From a cyanobacterium PCC 7702 (lineage in GTDB: Bacteria; Cyanobacteriota; Cyanobacteriia; Cyanobacteriales; Nostocaceae), in NCBI GenBank assembly GCA_000332255.1, contig KB235926.1:30005-94004 (forward strand): a stretch of 64,000 nt of DNA, in the 5' to 3' direction. Numbering within the stretch: position 1 is the stretch's first letter; each line of letters opens with the position of its first letter. Shown here piece by piece: positions 28,707 through 38,230 of this stretch. A program made the position numbers and the translations under genes. The notes under the pieces were generated by a model that was not told the DNA's origin, did not search any database, and was given only the letters and a program-made list of their open reading frames with translations.

Positions 28707-29357
28707 ATGACTGAAAACTTTTTTCTTCATAAAAAGCAACTATTTGACTGCTGGGCGTCTACTTACGACTGGCTGTTTCCTTCGGTATTTTACCAAGCTA
28801 TTCACAAGCGATTGCTGGAATACGTTGATTTACCACCCCGAGCAAACGTACTGGACTTGGGTTGCGGTACTGGACGACTGCTTAACCGTCTTGCCAAAAC
28901 TTTTCCAGACTTACACGGTATGGGAGTCGATCTGTCCTCCCAAATGTTGCAGGTAGCACGACGCAATAATTGCTACCATCCGCGTTTAATCTTTGTAGAG
29001 GGAAAAGCCGAATCTCTTTTTTTTGCTCAAGAGCAATTTGATGCTGTTTTTAGCACTATTAGTTTCTTGCACTATCCCGAACCCAAACAGGTTTTTGCAG
29101 AAGTAACACGGGTCCTCAAGGTCGGTGGAAAATTCTACTTGGTTGACTTTAGCGTTCCCCATCAGGAAGAATTGCAAATCAAACACATAGTTGGTGGTAT
29201 CAGACTTTACAGCCCAAACCAGCGCCAATTTTTAGGCTCTTGTTGCGGACTTAAATGTGTGGCTCACCATAATTTGCTTGGCCCTGTTTTACTGACAATT
29301 TTTACCAAACCTTTAACCATCCACCTTCTGCATAAACACCACAGGAACAATATGTAG
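28707..29357 (+). CDS. Class I SAM-dependent methyltransferase
   Basis: The 216-residue product has motif I in VLDLGCGTGRLLNRLA, an acidic motif II around GMGVDLSSQML, and post-motif blocks FDAVFSTISFLHYP and RVLKVGGKFYLVDF. This is the UbiE/COQ5-like small methyltransferase fold. The last 45 nt overlap the convergent GNAT gene. The substrate cannot be told; it is shorter than UbiE proper. A tail of HLLHKHHRNNM is histidine-rich. Confidence 0.85.
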   Translation: MTENFFLHKKQLFDCWASTYDWLFPSVFYQAIHKRLLEYVDLPPRANVLDLGCGTGRLLNRLAKTFPDLHGMGVDLSSQMLQVARRNNCYHPRLIFVEGKAESLFFAQEQFDAVFSTISFLHYPEPKQVFAEVTRVLKVGGKFYLVDFSVPHQEELQIKHIVGGIRLYSPNQRQFLGSCCGLKCVAHHNLLGPVLLTIFTKPLTIHLLHKHHRNNM

Positions 29358-29795
29358 CTTTCTTCCTAATTCAGACCACCGAAACTTGCTTTGAAGCGAT
29401 CGCGGTAATTCCTGGAAACCAATGGGTACAAAACCAAAGCGGCGGTAAAACTTTGCCAATCGCTGACCCAAACATTCTAAATATAATGGCTGGGTAGCAC
29501 AGGAAATCAAATGCTGAGTGAGAAAACTCCCCAAACCGCGACCCCGCCAAGCTGACGCTACCACTAAACTGCCCAATTCTTGCGCGTTTGGAAAATTGCG
29601 CAACTGTCCGCAGGCTACTATTTTTCCATCACATTCAATTACCCAAAATTGTTGCCAGTAAATTTGTGTAGGATCGAGCTTGGCCGAGAACACTAAGTAG
29701 CGAATTGACCAAATATCACCAGAAGTTGCTTTCCTAAGCGTACAAGCATCTGGAAGGGATAACAAGTTGCGATTTTGCATAATCGTCCTTGTCAA
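29313..29795 (-). CDS. GNAT family N-acetyltransferase
   Basis: The 160-residue product carries the acetyl-CoA loop SAWRGRGLGSFLTQHLI (Q/RxxGxG/A), preceded by the strand CGQLRNFPNAQELGSLVV and followed by LYLECLGQRLAKFYRRFGFVPIG, the usual GNAT C-terminal block. Its 3' end overlaps the methyltransferase by 45 nt in convergent orientation. The acceptor is unknown. Start chosen at the ATG at 29795; a second in-frame ATG lies only a few codons inside. Confidence 0.88.
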   Translation of the reverse strand: MTRTIMQNRNLLSLPDACTLRKATSGDIWSIRYLVFSAKLDPTQIYWQQFWVIECDGKIVACGQLRNFPNAQELGSLVVASAWRGRGLGSFLTQHLISCATQPLYLECLGQRLAKFYRRFGFVPIGFQELPRSLQSKFRWSELGRKLHIVPVVFMQKVDG

Positions 29796-29807
29796 CTAAC
29801 TCTGGAA

Positions 29808-30161
29808 ATGAATAAGTACACTTATCCTCAAAATTGACTTACAGAACGATTTTACTTTGGTAGCACCCCAGTAAAAATTGCAGGAACAGGTGAAAAAGTA
29901 CTGTAAATACTGCAATTAGTAAATGCCTTTCCTGGTGTTTCGCGCCCTGTTATCCACGTTATCCGTCTTTATCTACCAGATGGTAGCAATTTTCATGCCT
30001 GTCGTAGAGAGATGGTTGAAAATGATACACAAATTCTGGCTACCGTTACAATTGACGTGGAATTGGTTGAGGAATTAAAATCAGACAAATTTCGTTTGGC
30101 ATCAGCACAGTTGCTTGCAGGGAAATTTCAGTTATTTGCTAAAAATGGGGATGCCTTCTAG
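29808..30161 (+). pseudogene. Decayed gene of about 117 codons, family not recognised
   Basis: From an ATG at 29808 one frame reads MNKYTYPQN, stop (TGA at 29835), LTERFYFGSTPVKIAGTGEK, then a TAA at 29904, and continues protein-like through VSRPVIHVIRLYLPDGSN and ELVEELKSDKFRLASAQLLA to a TAG at 30159. Two in-frame nonsense codons in an otherwise coding-looking frame of one phase point to a recent pseudogene. I do not know the family. The second half alone could only be made from a non-standard start. Confidence 0.5.
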
Positions 30162-30361
30162 CAAACTTCTCTTGCAGACCATCTTGCTGCACTGGAAACG
30201 CAGTTGTATTTTGTGGTTATAATTTTTCCAATTGTCCCCATGCTTCTATAAATTATGGTGCGAGCATGTGAGATTTTGGCCTTATCTTGGTATTGACTGG
30301 CTTACGTGTTAGTCTGGACGGCTAATAGTATTAATAAGCTGACAATTTTAATTAATTTTAG

Positions 30362-30670
30362 TTATAAAATCCACTCTGTTGCTCTTTCTCCCAAATCTAT
30401 GGGAATGCTTACAGCTTTGCCAAGACGGGGCCGCTCCCGGGTTTGTTGGATATAATTTCGCACTTTGGTCGTTCCACCCAAATAATTTAAATAACTAGCA
30501 ATACTATCTAGATGTTCTTGGTATTCTGCTTCATTAAGGGGAAAAGAAGCTTGCTCTAGGTATTTCCACATAATTTGCACGAATATCTTTCCTTGTGTGC
30601 GGCGCAGCTGGATATCGTAAGAGCGTCCCCATTTCTCAAGCAGCAACTGGCGCAATTCCTGTCCTGTCAT
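30362..30670 (-). CDS. DUF3067 family protein
   Basis: The 102-residue product (MTGQELRQLLLEKWGRSYDI at the start; GKIFVQIMWKYLEQASFPL; LNYLGGTTKVRNYIQQTRERPRLGKAVSIP) matches the conserved cyanobacterial and plastid-lineage DUF3067 family. It is commonly found divergent from petC, as here (233 nt). No biochemical role is established. I prefer the ATG at 30670 over one at 30682 because homologues begin at MTG-like residues; the extra four residues would not change the assignment. Confidence 0.85.
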   Translation of the reverse strand: MTGQELRQLLLEKWGRSYDIQLRRTQGKIFVQIMWKYLEQASFPLNEAEYQEHLDSIASYLNYLGGTTKVRNYIQQTRERPRLGKAVSIPIDLGERATEWIL

Positions 30671-30902
30671 AAGTCTTCTCAATCAGATTTTACATTTGGT
30701 GACGATATTAAGTTCAGTGACTCAAGTATGATAGGAATATAAAGAAATGTAATGCTGTGTTTGTCAAAGATGCGAGATATTTCTTTGAAGAGATCATCTG
30801 GCATCTTCAAAAAAAGAAGCATCTGCTCTCAGACAAGAGTTTCTCAAAAACTAGAACTCAAGTCAAAAGAAGTTAACAAAATACACCAAGAACGCGTAGA
30901 TT

Positions 30903-31442
30903 ATGGCTCAATTTTCAGAATCAATGGACGTTCCCGATATGGGGCGGCGTCAGTTTATGAACCTTCTGGCTTTTGGAACTGTAACTGGAGTAGCTTTGGG
31001 GGCATTGTATCCCCTTGTCAAGTACTTTATTCCACCTTCTGGCGGTGCAGTTGGTGGCGGTACCACTGCCAAAGACAAACTGGGTAACAATGTTAAGGTC
31101 AGCAAGTTTTTAGAAAGCCATAATGCGGGCGATCGCGTTCTGGTGCAGGGACTCAAAGGCGATCCTACCTATATTGTGGTAGAAAGCAAAGAAGCAATTC
31201 GCGATTACGGTATTAACGCTGTTTGCACCCACTTAGGTTGTGTTGTCCCTTGGAACGCTGCCGAAAACAAATTCAAATGTCCCTGTCACGGTTCCCAGTA
31301 CGATGAAACCGGTAAAGTAATTCGGGGACCTGCGCCGCTATCTTTGGCTTTGTGTCACGCCACAGTACAAGACGATAACATTGTCCTCACCCCTTGGACT
31401 GAAACTGACTTTCGCACTGGGGAAAAACCCTGGTGGGTTTAA
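30903..31442 (+). CDS. petC: Cytochrome b6f Rieske iron-sulfur subunit
   Basis: The 179-residue product carries the [2Fe-2S] ligands Cys108 and His110 (CTHLGC) and Cys126 and His129 (CPCHGSQYD), with the extra cysteines Cys113 and Cys128 forming the disulfide. The N-terminal twin-arginine [12 protein letters not shown] with the following hydrophobic segment (residues about 20-44) is the uncleaved Tat anchor. A flexible glycine hinge ([10 protein letters not shown]) follows. It sits 89 nt upstream of petA, the usual petCA operon. It passes electrons from plastoquinol to cytochrome f in the thylakoid. Confidence 0.99.
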   Translation: MAQFSESMDVPDMGRRQFMNLLAFGTVTGVALGALYPLVKYFIPPSGGAVGGGTTAKDKLGNNVKVSKFLESHNAGDRVLVQGLKGDPTYIVVESKEAIRDYGINAVCTHLGCVVPWNAAENKFKCPCHGSQYDETGKVIRGPAPLSLALCHATVQDDNIVLTPWTETDFRTGEKPWWV

Positions 31443-31531
31443 AGCGTTTGAGAATTGCATCTCAAATCAACACACCTGGCCTCCTTATTTTGTATTATCT
31501 ACTTTGCTTTGAGACTCTTGATCCTTAAAAG

Positions 31532-32533
31532 ATGAGAAATTCTTGTAAAAAAGCGAGACGAACTCGCCCTCTAAAAGCAACTATACAAGCGTTGCTTGTG
31601 GCGATCGCGACGATGACATTTTTCTTCACTAGCGATATAGCCCTTCCCCAATCCGCCGCTGCTTATCCATTTTGGGCACAGCAAACTTACCCAGAAACAC
31701 CACGCGAACCAACTGGAAGAATTGTCTGCGCTAACTGCCATCTAGCAGCCAAACCGGCGGAAGTGGAAGTTCCCCAATCCGTTCTTCCTGACACGGTATT
31801 TAAAGCAGTAGTCAAAATTCCCTACGACACCAAACTCCAGCAAGTAGCCGCTGACGGTTCTAAAGTTGGGTTGAACGTCGGTGCTGTGCTGATGCTACCA
31901 GAAGGCTTCAAAATTGCTCCTGAGGAACGCATTCCTGAGGAACTCAAAAAAGAAGTTGGCGATGTGTACTTCCAACCCTACAAAGAAGGACAAGACAACG
32001 TTCTGCTCGTAGGTCCTCTTCCTGGCGAACAATATCAAGAAATCGTCTTTCCAGTTCTTTCTCCCAACCCCACCACCGACAAGAACATCCACTTCGGGAA
32101 ATATGCTATTCATTTAGGTGCTAACCGCGGGCGCGGACAAATTTATCCCACCGGTGAAAAAAGCAACAATAATGTTTTTACCGCTTCTGCTACTGGTACC
32201 ATAACTAAAATTGCCAAAGAGGAAGACGAATACGGTAACGTCAAATACCAAGTCAGCATTCAAACCGACTCTGGAAAAACAGTGGTTGACACTATTCCTG
32301 CCGGTCCAGAATTAATCGTCTCGGAAGGACAAGCAGTAAAAGCTGGGGAGGCCCTCACTAACAACCCGAACGTGGGTGGCTTCGGCCAAGATGATACTGA
32401 AATCGTACTGCAAGACCCAAACCGAGTTAAATGGATGATTGCCTTTATCTGTTTGGTGATGCTTGCTCAGCTGATGCTGATTCTCAAGAAAAAACAAGTG
32501 GAAAAAGTGCAAGCAGCTGAGATGAATTTCTAA
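31532..32533 (+). CDS. petA: Cytochrome f
   Basis: The 333-residue precursor has a signal peptide up to the AAA-YPFWAQ cleavage site; Tyr45 becomes the N-terminal haem ligand. The haem-binding CANCH is at residues 66-70. The large lumenal domain ends in the stop-transfer helix [18 protein letters not shown] (about residues 299-318) and a short basic stromal tail. It is part of the cytochrome b6f complex and donates electrons to plastocyanin or cytochrome c6. It is co-transcribed with petC and closed by a terminator at 32574. Confidence 0.99.
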   Translation: MRNSCKKARRTRPLKATIQALLVAIATMTFFFTSDIALPQSAAAYPFWAQQTYPETPREPTGRIVCANCHLAAKPAEVEVPQSVLPDTVFKAVVKIPYDTKLQQVAADGSKVGLNVGAVLMLPEGFKIAPEERIPEELKKEVGDVYFQPYKEGQDNVLLVGPLPGEQYQEIVFPVLSPNPTTDKNIHFGKYAIHLGANRGRGQIYPTGEKSNNNVFTASATGTITKIAKEEDEYGNVKYQVSIQTDSGKTVVDTIPAGPELIVSEGQAVKAGEALTNNPNVGGFGQDDTEIVLQDPNRVKWMIAFICLVMLAQLMLILKKKQVEKVQAAEMNF

Positions 32534-32573
32534 ATTTTGTTGAAATTTTGTTGGCGTGCAAATTACATAATTT

Positions 32574-32603
32574 AGACAGGCTAGATCGTGCCTGTCTTTT
32601 TCG
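32574..32603 (+). terminator. Rho-independent terminator of petCA
   Basis: AGACAGGC and GCCTGTCT form an 8-bp stem around an 8-nt loop, followed by TTTTC-type U-run, 41 nt after the petA stop. Confidence 0.9.
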
Positions 32604-32723
32604 TTGCCGCAGCTTTCCCCCCCTGTTAAAAATCACTGCTTGCAAACAACAGTGGTAACATTTCCTGTTAGATAGCCGGAATCCACCACACAGCAAACAA
32701 GGAAAACACCTGTTAGTATTTCT

Positions 32724-33806
32724 ATGGCTCGTACTGGTTACACCTTACCAGTTTTTGCAGTAGCTGCTGCCAAAGCCGCTTTGATGCACCTGCAGCAAAA
32801 AATAGACACCGGTCAGACAATAGAAATAGATCTGCTTCCCGGAACAGCGGAAATACCAATCTCGCAAATAGCAGCTTTAGATAAATGCAGCGCTTTAGCA
32901 ATTACCTTGAGCGATCCGGGCGATAACCTCGATTTGACCCGAAATACTCCTGTTTGGGCTTGGATACGGTTATCACCCAGAAAATCCCAAGCTCTGATTT
33001 TAGAAGCTGGAGAAGGTTTGGGCAAAACAGCCACAGGAGCTGCAGCTATTTATAGCTACGCTCGTCGTTTGTTCGATGCCAATTTATTACCGCTGATTCC
33101 CCAACAGCAAACCGCAACAGTATCAATTATCCTTCCTGAAGGCCGTCAACTTGCACAACGTACCTCTAATGAAGCCTTTGGCATTTTAGAAGGATTAGCT
33201 TTGTTAGGGACGAGCGGTATTTCTCAACCCCTGTCTGTAGCCGAGCATTTGCAGGAATTTCGCCTGCAATTGCAAACTAAGGTAAAAAATTGTTCTCACT
33301 TAGTTTTTTGTATTGGTAGCAATGGTATGCAGGTAGCACAACGTTTAGGCATACCAGATTCAGCTATTGTGCAAACCGGTAACTGGATTGGTGCTTTGTT
33401 GGTAGAAGCTGGCTTGTACCAGGCAAATTCTGTTTTGTTACTGGGGTACCACGGTAAACTGATCAAGCTTGCAGGTGGTATTTTTAACACCTCCAGTCAC
33501 ATAGCCGACGCCAAATTAGAAATTATGGGTGCTGCAACCGTTGCAGCTGGCGGTGATATGGAAGCAGTAAGAAGCGTTTTAGAAGCTAAAACTGCGGACG
33601 GGGCACACAAAAAATTGATAGAGCTTGGGCTAGCAGAATCAGTATTTGGGATATTGGCTGCAAAGATTAGTCAAAAAGCTACTGCCTACGTGCAAAAATA
33701 TGCTAACGTCACCCTCAAGGTCGGTACTATTTTGTTTGACCGTCAAGGCGAAATTATCAGTCAAGATTTGCAAGCTCAACAACTAACCGGAGAATTACTA
33801 AATTGA
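32724..33806 (+). CDS. cbiD: Cobalt-precorrin-5B C1-methyltransferase
   Basis: The 360-residue product matches CbiD: RTGYTLPVFAVAAAKAALMHL at the start, WAWIRLSPRKSQALILEAGEGLGKTATGAAAIYSYAR, NEAFGILEGLALLGTSGI and LLLGYHGKLIKLAGGIFNTSSHIADAKLE. CbiD methylates C1 after ring contraction in the oxygen-independent B12 route. Note FAVAAAKAAL where many homologues have TGTCAAAAAKAAL. It is the first gene of a short pair with cobK (4-nt gap). Confidence 0.93.
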   Translation: MARTGYTLPVFAVAAAKAALMHLQQKIDTGQTIEIDLLPGTAEIPISQIAALDKCSALAITLSDPGDNLDLTRNTPVWAWIRLSPRKSQALILEAGEGLGKTATGAAAIYSYARRLFDANLLPLIPQQQTATVSIILPEGRQLAQRTSNEAFGILEGLALLGTSGISQPLSVAEHLQEFRLQLQTKVKNCSHLVFCIGSNGMQVAQRLGIPDSAIVQTGNWIGALLVEAGLYQANSVLLLGYHGKLIKLAGGIFNTSSHIADAKLEIMGAATVAAGGDMEAVRSVLEAKTADGAHKKLIELGLAESVFGILAAKISQKATAYVQKYANVTLKVGTILFDRQGEIISQDLQAQQLTGELLN

Positions 33807-33810
33807 GAAT

Positions 33811-34560
33811 ATGAAACGCGTTCTTATTCTTGGCGGAACAAGCGAGGCCACTGCATTGGCAGCGAAAGTTTCCACCTGGCCAGATGTAGAAGTGATTACA
33901 TCTTTAGCCGGTCGAACCCAGCATCCTTCAGTTCCGGTAGGAGGAACCCTGCGCATTGGTGGGTTTGGCGGGGAAAAAGGACTATCTCAATATCTCCTGG
34001 ATAACAGAATTGATGTATTGATTGATGCCACTCATCCCTTTGCCGTTCAAATATCTTTTCATGCCGCAGCTGCTGCTGTTGACTGTAAAATTCCGCACTT
34101 AATGCTGGTTCGTCCGGCGTGGAAACGACTTCCACCAGACCAATGGATTGAAGTTGACAGCATTGAAGCAGGAGCTGCCATTTTACCCACATGCGGGCGG
34201 CGGGTATTTCTAACAGTGGGCAGACAGCAATTAGCACCCTTTGCCGGTCTCAAAGATATTTGGTTTTTGATGCGATTGATCGATCCTCCAGCGTTTGATG
34301 CATTAGTTCCGCCAGGAAAGATTTTGTACGCGCGCGGTCCTTTTAGTTTAGACAATGAACGAAAACTCTTGCTAGAACATCAAATTGATACCATTGTGAC
34401 TAAAAATAGTGGCGGTAGTGCTACCTACGCCAAAATCCTTGCCGCGCGGGAGTTAGGGTTAAAAGTAGTGATGGTGAAGCGTCCACCTGCTCCACCAGCA
34501 GAAACGGTGGCTGATGTGGAAAGTGCGCAAAATTGGTTGTTAGAAAAGTTACAATTCTAA
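33811..34560 (+). CDS. cobK: Cobalt-precorrin-6A reductase
   Basis: The 249-residue product has MKRVLILGGTSEATALAAKV, SLAGRTQHPSVPVGGTLRIGGFGG, DATHPFAVQIS and TIVTKNSGGSATYAKILAARELG, the four signature blocks of CobK/CbiJ, which reduces precorrin-6A with NAD(P)H. It starts 4 nt after the cbiD stop, so translation is probably coupled. Its last 4 nt overlap the convergent cobL gene. Confidence 0.93.
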   Translation: MKRVLILGGTSEATALAAKVSTWPDVEVITSLAGRTQHPSVPVGGTLRIGGFGGEKGLSQYLLDNRIDVLIDATHPFAVQISFHAAAAAVDCKIPHLMLVRPAWKRLPPDQWIEVDSIEAGAAILPTCGRRVFLTVGRQQLAPFAGLKDIWFLMRLIDPPAFDALVPPGKILYARGPFSLDNERKLLLEHQIDTIVTKNSGGSATYAKILAARELGLKVVMVKRPPAPPAETVADVESAQNWLLEKLQF

Positions 34561-35771
34561 ATTTTGACCGCTATCCACTGGGTCACTGGTACCATCGCTT
34601 TCCACCCTAAAAAACCGCCAATCGGGGCAGCTTGCTGCACGGCGACACGAATTAAATCCCCACCTTTTTGCTTGTGCCACTGCAGTAACTTGTATTCGCT
34701 GGAGAGGGTTACCGCATTAGCAACAAAACGTCCGCCAGGACGCAAAGCTTCCCAGCAAGTCTCGAACAAGTTTTCTGAAGTAGCGCCGCCACCTATGAAA
34801 ATGGCGTCTGGTTGGGGTAAGTTAAAAAGCGCGGCGGGAGCCTTACCTGCGACAATTTGCAAATCGGGTGTACCAAGGGCAGCAGCGTTGGCAGCAATGT
34901 ACTGCAGGCGGGTAGGGTTTTGTTCGATAGCGATCGCTCGACAGCGAGGATGGCTGCGCATCCACTCAATTGCGATCGAACCGCATCCAGCTCCCACATC
35001 CCACAACAACTGTCCCGGTATGGGAGCTAAAGCAGACAGGGTGATAGCTCGCATCTGACGTTTGGTCAACTGACCGTCATGCTGGTAAACATCATCCGGT
35101 AGCCCCGCTAACCGAGATAAAGGTACAGCAGAAGCATCAGCAATGCACTCCACAGCAACGGTATTCAAATCTGCTAATTCTGTTTTTGTCCAGGAGGCGG
35201 CTGTTCCTTCCACGATTCGTTCCTGGGAACCGCCCATACGTTCCAAAACAATTATTTTACTACCACCAAAGCCACGTTTTGTCAAGATATCGGCTACAAC
35301 AGCCGGTGTTTGACTGTCTTGACTTAAAATTAGCAACCGCGCTCCAGGATAAATAAAAGCTTGCAGCAGCGCCGGGGAACGGCCGCACAAACTCAATGTT
35401 TCCACTTCCGCCAGCGACCATCCCAGTCTAGCACAAGCCAGGCTAAAGGCTGAAGGTGCAGGAACAACAGTCATTTCAGATGTGGGAATTTCCCGAGCCA
35501 GGGTAACACCAACACCAAAACACATCGGATCGCCACTGGCCAAAACGCACACAGCCTGACCGCGATGGCGGAGAATTTCCCTTACAGACAGGGAAATAGG
35601 CGAAGACCAGGCGATTTTTTGGCGCTCGTCTGGCGGTAGCATGGCAAGATGGCGACTTCCACCAAATATTACCTCTGCACGCTCAACCAAAAAACGGGCG
35701 ATCGCGCTCAATCCCGATAACCCATCTTCACCTATACCCACCACCGATAACCATTTTTTGTCATTCGTCAT
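34557..35771 (-). CDS. cobL: Precorrin-6Y C5,15-methyltransferase (CbiE-CbiT fusion)
   Basis: The 404-residue product joins CbiE (about residues 8-205; WLSVVGIGEDG, VCVLASGDPMCFGVG, VVPAPSAFSLACARLGW) and CbiT (about 210-400; LWDVGAGCGSIAIEWMRSHP, a SAM-binding motif I, and FIGGGATSENLFETCW). It methylates C5 and C15 and decarboxylates the acetate side chain at C12. The fused form is the CobL arrangement. It runs against cbiD-cobK (overlap 4 nt) and away from the riboswitch, so it probably has its own promoter. Confidence 0.95.
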   Translation of the reverse strand: MTNDKKWLSVVGIGEDGLSGLSAIARFLVERAEVIFGGSRHLAMLPPDERQKIAWSSPISLSVREILRHRGQAVCVLASGDPMCFGVGVTLAREIPTSEMTVVPAPSAFSLACARLGWSLAEVETLSLCGRSPALLQAFIYPGARLLILSQDSQTPAVVADILTKRGFGGSKIIVLERMGGSQERIVEGTAASWTKTELADLNTVAVECIADASAVPLSRLAGLPDDVYQHDGQLTKRQMRAITLSALAPIPGQLLWDVGAGCGSIAIEWMRSHPRCRAIAIEQNPTRLQYIAANAAALGTPDLQIVAGKAPAALFNLPQPDAIFIGGGATSENLFETCWEALRPGGRFVANAVTLSSEYKLLQWHKQKGGDLIRVAVQQAAPIGGFLGWKAMVPVTQWIAVKI

Positions 35772-35885
35772 CTGTCAGAAATTGGTAGTTAGTGGTTGTT
35801 TCTCTACCTAAAAACAACTAACAACAAGTAAAAAAATATTGTATCCACAAGTAAAGCAATTGCCTCATGTTATAATACCCTCACT

Positions 35886-36008
35886 TAGAGTCGGGAAAGT
35901 CTGGTGAAAATCCAGCACTGTGCCGCAGCTGTGATCCGATGTTGGTAGTTAGTCAAACTAACATAAACTAACATTAATAAATTCGGTTAAGTCAGAATGC
36001 CGACTCTA
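35886..36008 (+). ncRNA. Cobalamin riboswitch
   Basis: The B12-box core GCCGCAGCTGTGA occurs at 35932 and the motif GTCTGGTGAAAATCCAGCAC just before it. The element is closed by a 9-bp P1 stem, TAGAGTCGG (35886-35894) with CCGACTCTA (36000-36008), and AAGTCAGAATGCC precedes the 3' arm. It is in sense orientation upstream of cobG-cobH-cobI-cobJ. Downstream, CTCCC near 36040 can pair with the GGGG/GGAG of the cobG ribosome binding site, which suggests translational control: B12 excess would hide the site. Confidence 0.92.
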
Positions 36009-36069
36009 GGAGTGTCACACCGACACGATTACGATCTGCTCCCTGCGTCGCACGGGGAAGGAGTTACTT

Positions 36070-37590
36070 TTGTTGTTGCCACGTGATTTCGTCAGTTGTC
36101 CTGGTTTATATTACGGCACCTCAACACTGGATGGCGAACTATACCGCATTCGCATTCCTGGAGGGATCCTCAGCAGCGAACAGTTTTGTGCCATAGCAGA
36201 TCTAGCAGACAACTTTGGTAGTAGCTGCGTTCAAATTACCAATCGCGCCAACCTGCAAATTCGTAAAATCTCTACAAACATCTGCCAAAAAGATATCTTG
36301 CTCAAACTCCAGAAAAGTGGAGTTGCTTTTGCGATTCCCCAGGTCGATCACCTTCGCAACATCATGGGTAGTCCCACCGCGGGTATCGACCCCCAGGAAT
36401 TAATCGATACTCGTCCCTTGGTGCAAGAATTAAATAACTGTATTGCTACCCATCCCGAATGGGCACCCCTTTCACCTAAATTTAGCATTGCTGTTGACGG
36501 TGGTGGTTGCGTTTCGATTAGCGATCGCCCCAACGATATTCTCCTGGCTGCTGTGATGTTAAATGGGGAAATATACTTTCGCCTGCAACTAAGAACAGGC
36601 CAATCTGAATTTGTAAAAACAAACATTCTTCTCAAACCACAACAGTGCTTGCCTGTTGTCGCTGCCTCAGTAGCAGTATACTTGCAGAACTTACAAATCA
36701 AAATACAAAAAGTAAATTTCCATCGCAAATCCCACCAACCTCGTTTTTTTGAGGTCTTAAATTACCTAGGTATAGAAAAATTTCTGCAAGCAGTTGCATC
36801 TACCCTGAATTTTCCACTACCAAGATTTACTTCCCTCCCAAACGATAACTGCACAGCAAATAACAAAACACCCCAGTACCAACATCTTGGTATCCGTCCC
36901 CAACGACAATCAGGATTTTTCTACATCGGTACTGTTGTCCCCCTGGGTCGACTAGAAACTTGGCAAATGCGCTTGTTAGGAGATATCGCCCTTCGCTGCG
37001 GTAGCAGCACCCTCAGACTTACACCTTGGCAAAATTTATTACTCCCAGACATTCCCCATCAGCACATCCCTACCGTACTCACTCAAATTGAGAACACCAA
37101 ACTATCCTGGTCTGCAAACAACATACACGGTGCTTTAGTCGCCTGTACCGGTAATCAAGGATGCGCTTCCTCCGCTACCGACACTCAAAATCACGCCTGG
37201 AAATTAGCTCAATATCTGCACGAACGAATAAAGTTGGACCAACCTGTAAACATTCACTTCACAGGCTGTGAAAAATCCTGCGCGCAGCAGCTAGAAAGCG
37301 ATATTACCCTCCTGGGTCACCTCCAGGAAAACTCCACCACCGCTAGCAAGCTTGCAGGATATCGAGTATTCGTCGGCAATGCTGGTAACAACAAATTTGG
37401 AAGACAACTGTGCAGTTGGATTTCCTCAGCGAAATTACCTTTACTGCTAGAACGAATGTTGCAAGTTTACCTTGCCAAACGCACAGCTTCAACCGAGTCG
37501 TTTCGGACATTCGTAAATCGACACACCACAGCACAGTTGCAAGCAATGTTTGAAATTCCGCAAGCTTTCCACCCAGAAGCAAACAGCTAA
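36070..37590 (+). CDS. cobG: Precorrin-3B synthase-like protein (CobG)
   Basis: The 506-residue product belongs to the sulfite/nitrite reductase family. It has two half-repeats and the [4Fe-4S]-binding cysteines Cys359 and Cys365 (ACTGNQGC) and Cys400 and Cys404 (TGCEKSC). CobG in the aerobic B12 pathway hydroxylates precorrin-3A in an O2-dependent way. The start is a TTG at 36070, 6 nt after AAGGAG at 36058; TTG also occurs at the two next codons. It is the first gene after the riboswitch. The N-terminal RDFVSCPGLYYGTSTLDGELYRIRIPGG matches the family. The C-terminal 50 residues are less typical. Confidence 0.85.
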   Translation: MLLPRDFVSCPGLYYGTSTLDGELYRIRIPGGILSSEQFCAIADLADNFGSSCVQITNRANLQIRKISTNICQKDILLKLQKSGVAFAIPQVDHLRNIMGSPTAGIDPQELIDTRPLVQELNNCIATHPEWAPLSPKFSIAVDGGGCVSISDRPNDILLAAVMLNGEIYFRLQLRTGQSEFVKTNILLKPQQCLPVVAASVAVYLQNLQIKIQKVNFHRKSHQPRFFEVLNYLGIEKFLQAVASTLNFPLPRFTSLPNDNCTANNKTPQYQHLGIRPQRQSGFFYIGTVVPLGRLETWQMRLLGDIALRCGSSTLRLTPWQNLLLPDIPHQHIPTVLTQIENTKLSWSANNIHGALVACTGNQGCASSATDTQNHAWKLAQYLHERIKLDQPVNIHFTGCEKSCAQQLESDITLLGHLQENSTTASKLAGYRVFVGNAGNNKFGRQLCSWISSAKLPLLLERMLQVYLAKRTASTESFRTFVNRHTTAQLQAMFEIPQAFHPEANS

Positions 37591-37600
37591 CAAATAAAAA

Positions 37601-38230
37601 ATGACCCATAATTACATTCGAGATGGAAAGGAAATATATCGTCAATCCTTCGCGCTTATCCGCTCGGAAGCAAATTTATCCATACTTGCTCCTGATTTAT
37701 CGCAGGTGGCGGTGCGCCTGATCCACGCTTGCGGTATGACCGACATCGTCTACGACCTCGCAGCGTCACCAACAGCAGTCAAAACCGGGCGTACCGCTAT
37801 TGCTAGTGGAGCGGTTATTCTCTGCGATTGTCGCATGGTCGCAGAAGGTATTACCCGCAAGCGATTACCCGCACAAAACGCCATCCTTTGCACCCTCGAT
37901 CGCCCAGAAGTACCGCAACTAGCTGAAAAATTAGGAACTACCCGCTCCGCTGCAGCTTTGGAATTGTGGCGACCAAATCTCGAAGGAGCGGTGGTAGCAA
38001 TAGGTAACGCACCCACCGCCTTATTTCGCCTTCTGGAAATTTTGGATGAAGGTGCAGCAAAACCAGCCTTAATTTTAGGTTTTCCCGTCGGATTTGTGGG
38101 CGCTGCAGAATCGAAAGCAGCACTGGCGGCAAACAGTCGCGGTGTGCCATTTATGACATTACACGGGCGGCGAGGCGGAAGCGCGATCGCAGCTGCTGCA
38201 GTTAATGCTTTAGCAATGGAGGAAGAATAA
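37601..38230 (+). CDS. cobH: Precorrin-8X methylmutase
   Basis: The 209-residue CobH/CbiC protein moves the C11 methyl group to C12 to give hydrogenobyrinate (or the cobalt form). Signature blocks are MTHNYIRDGKEIYRQSFALIRSEA, VRLIHACGMTDIVYDL (catalytic His), and AVVAIGNAPTALFRLLEI, with a C-terminal GFPVGFVGAAESK. It begins 10 nt after cobG and its stop overlaps the next start (TAATG). Confidence 0.95.
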   Translation: MTHNYIRDGKEIYRQSFALIRSEANLSILAPDLSQVAVRLIHACGMTDIVYDLAASPTAVKTGRTAIASGAVILCDCRMVAEGITRKRLPAQNAILCTLDRPEVPQLAEKLGTTRSAAALELWRPNLEGAVVAIGNAPTALFRLLEILDEGAAKPALILGFPVGFVGAAESKAALAANSRGVPFMTLHGRRGGSAIAAAAVNALAMEEE

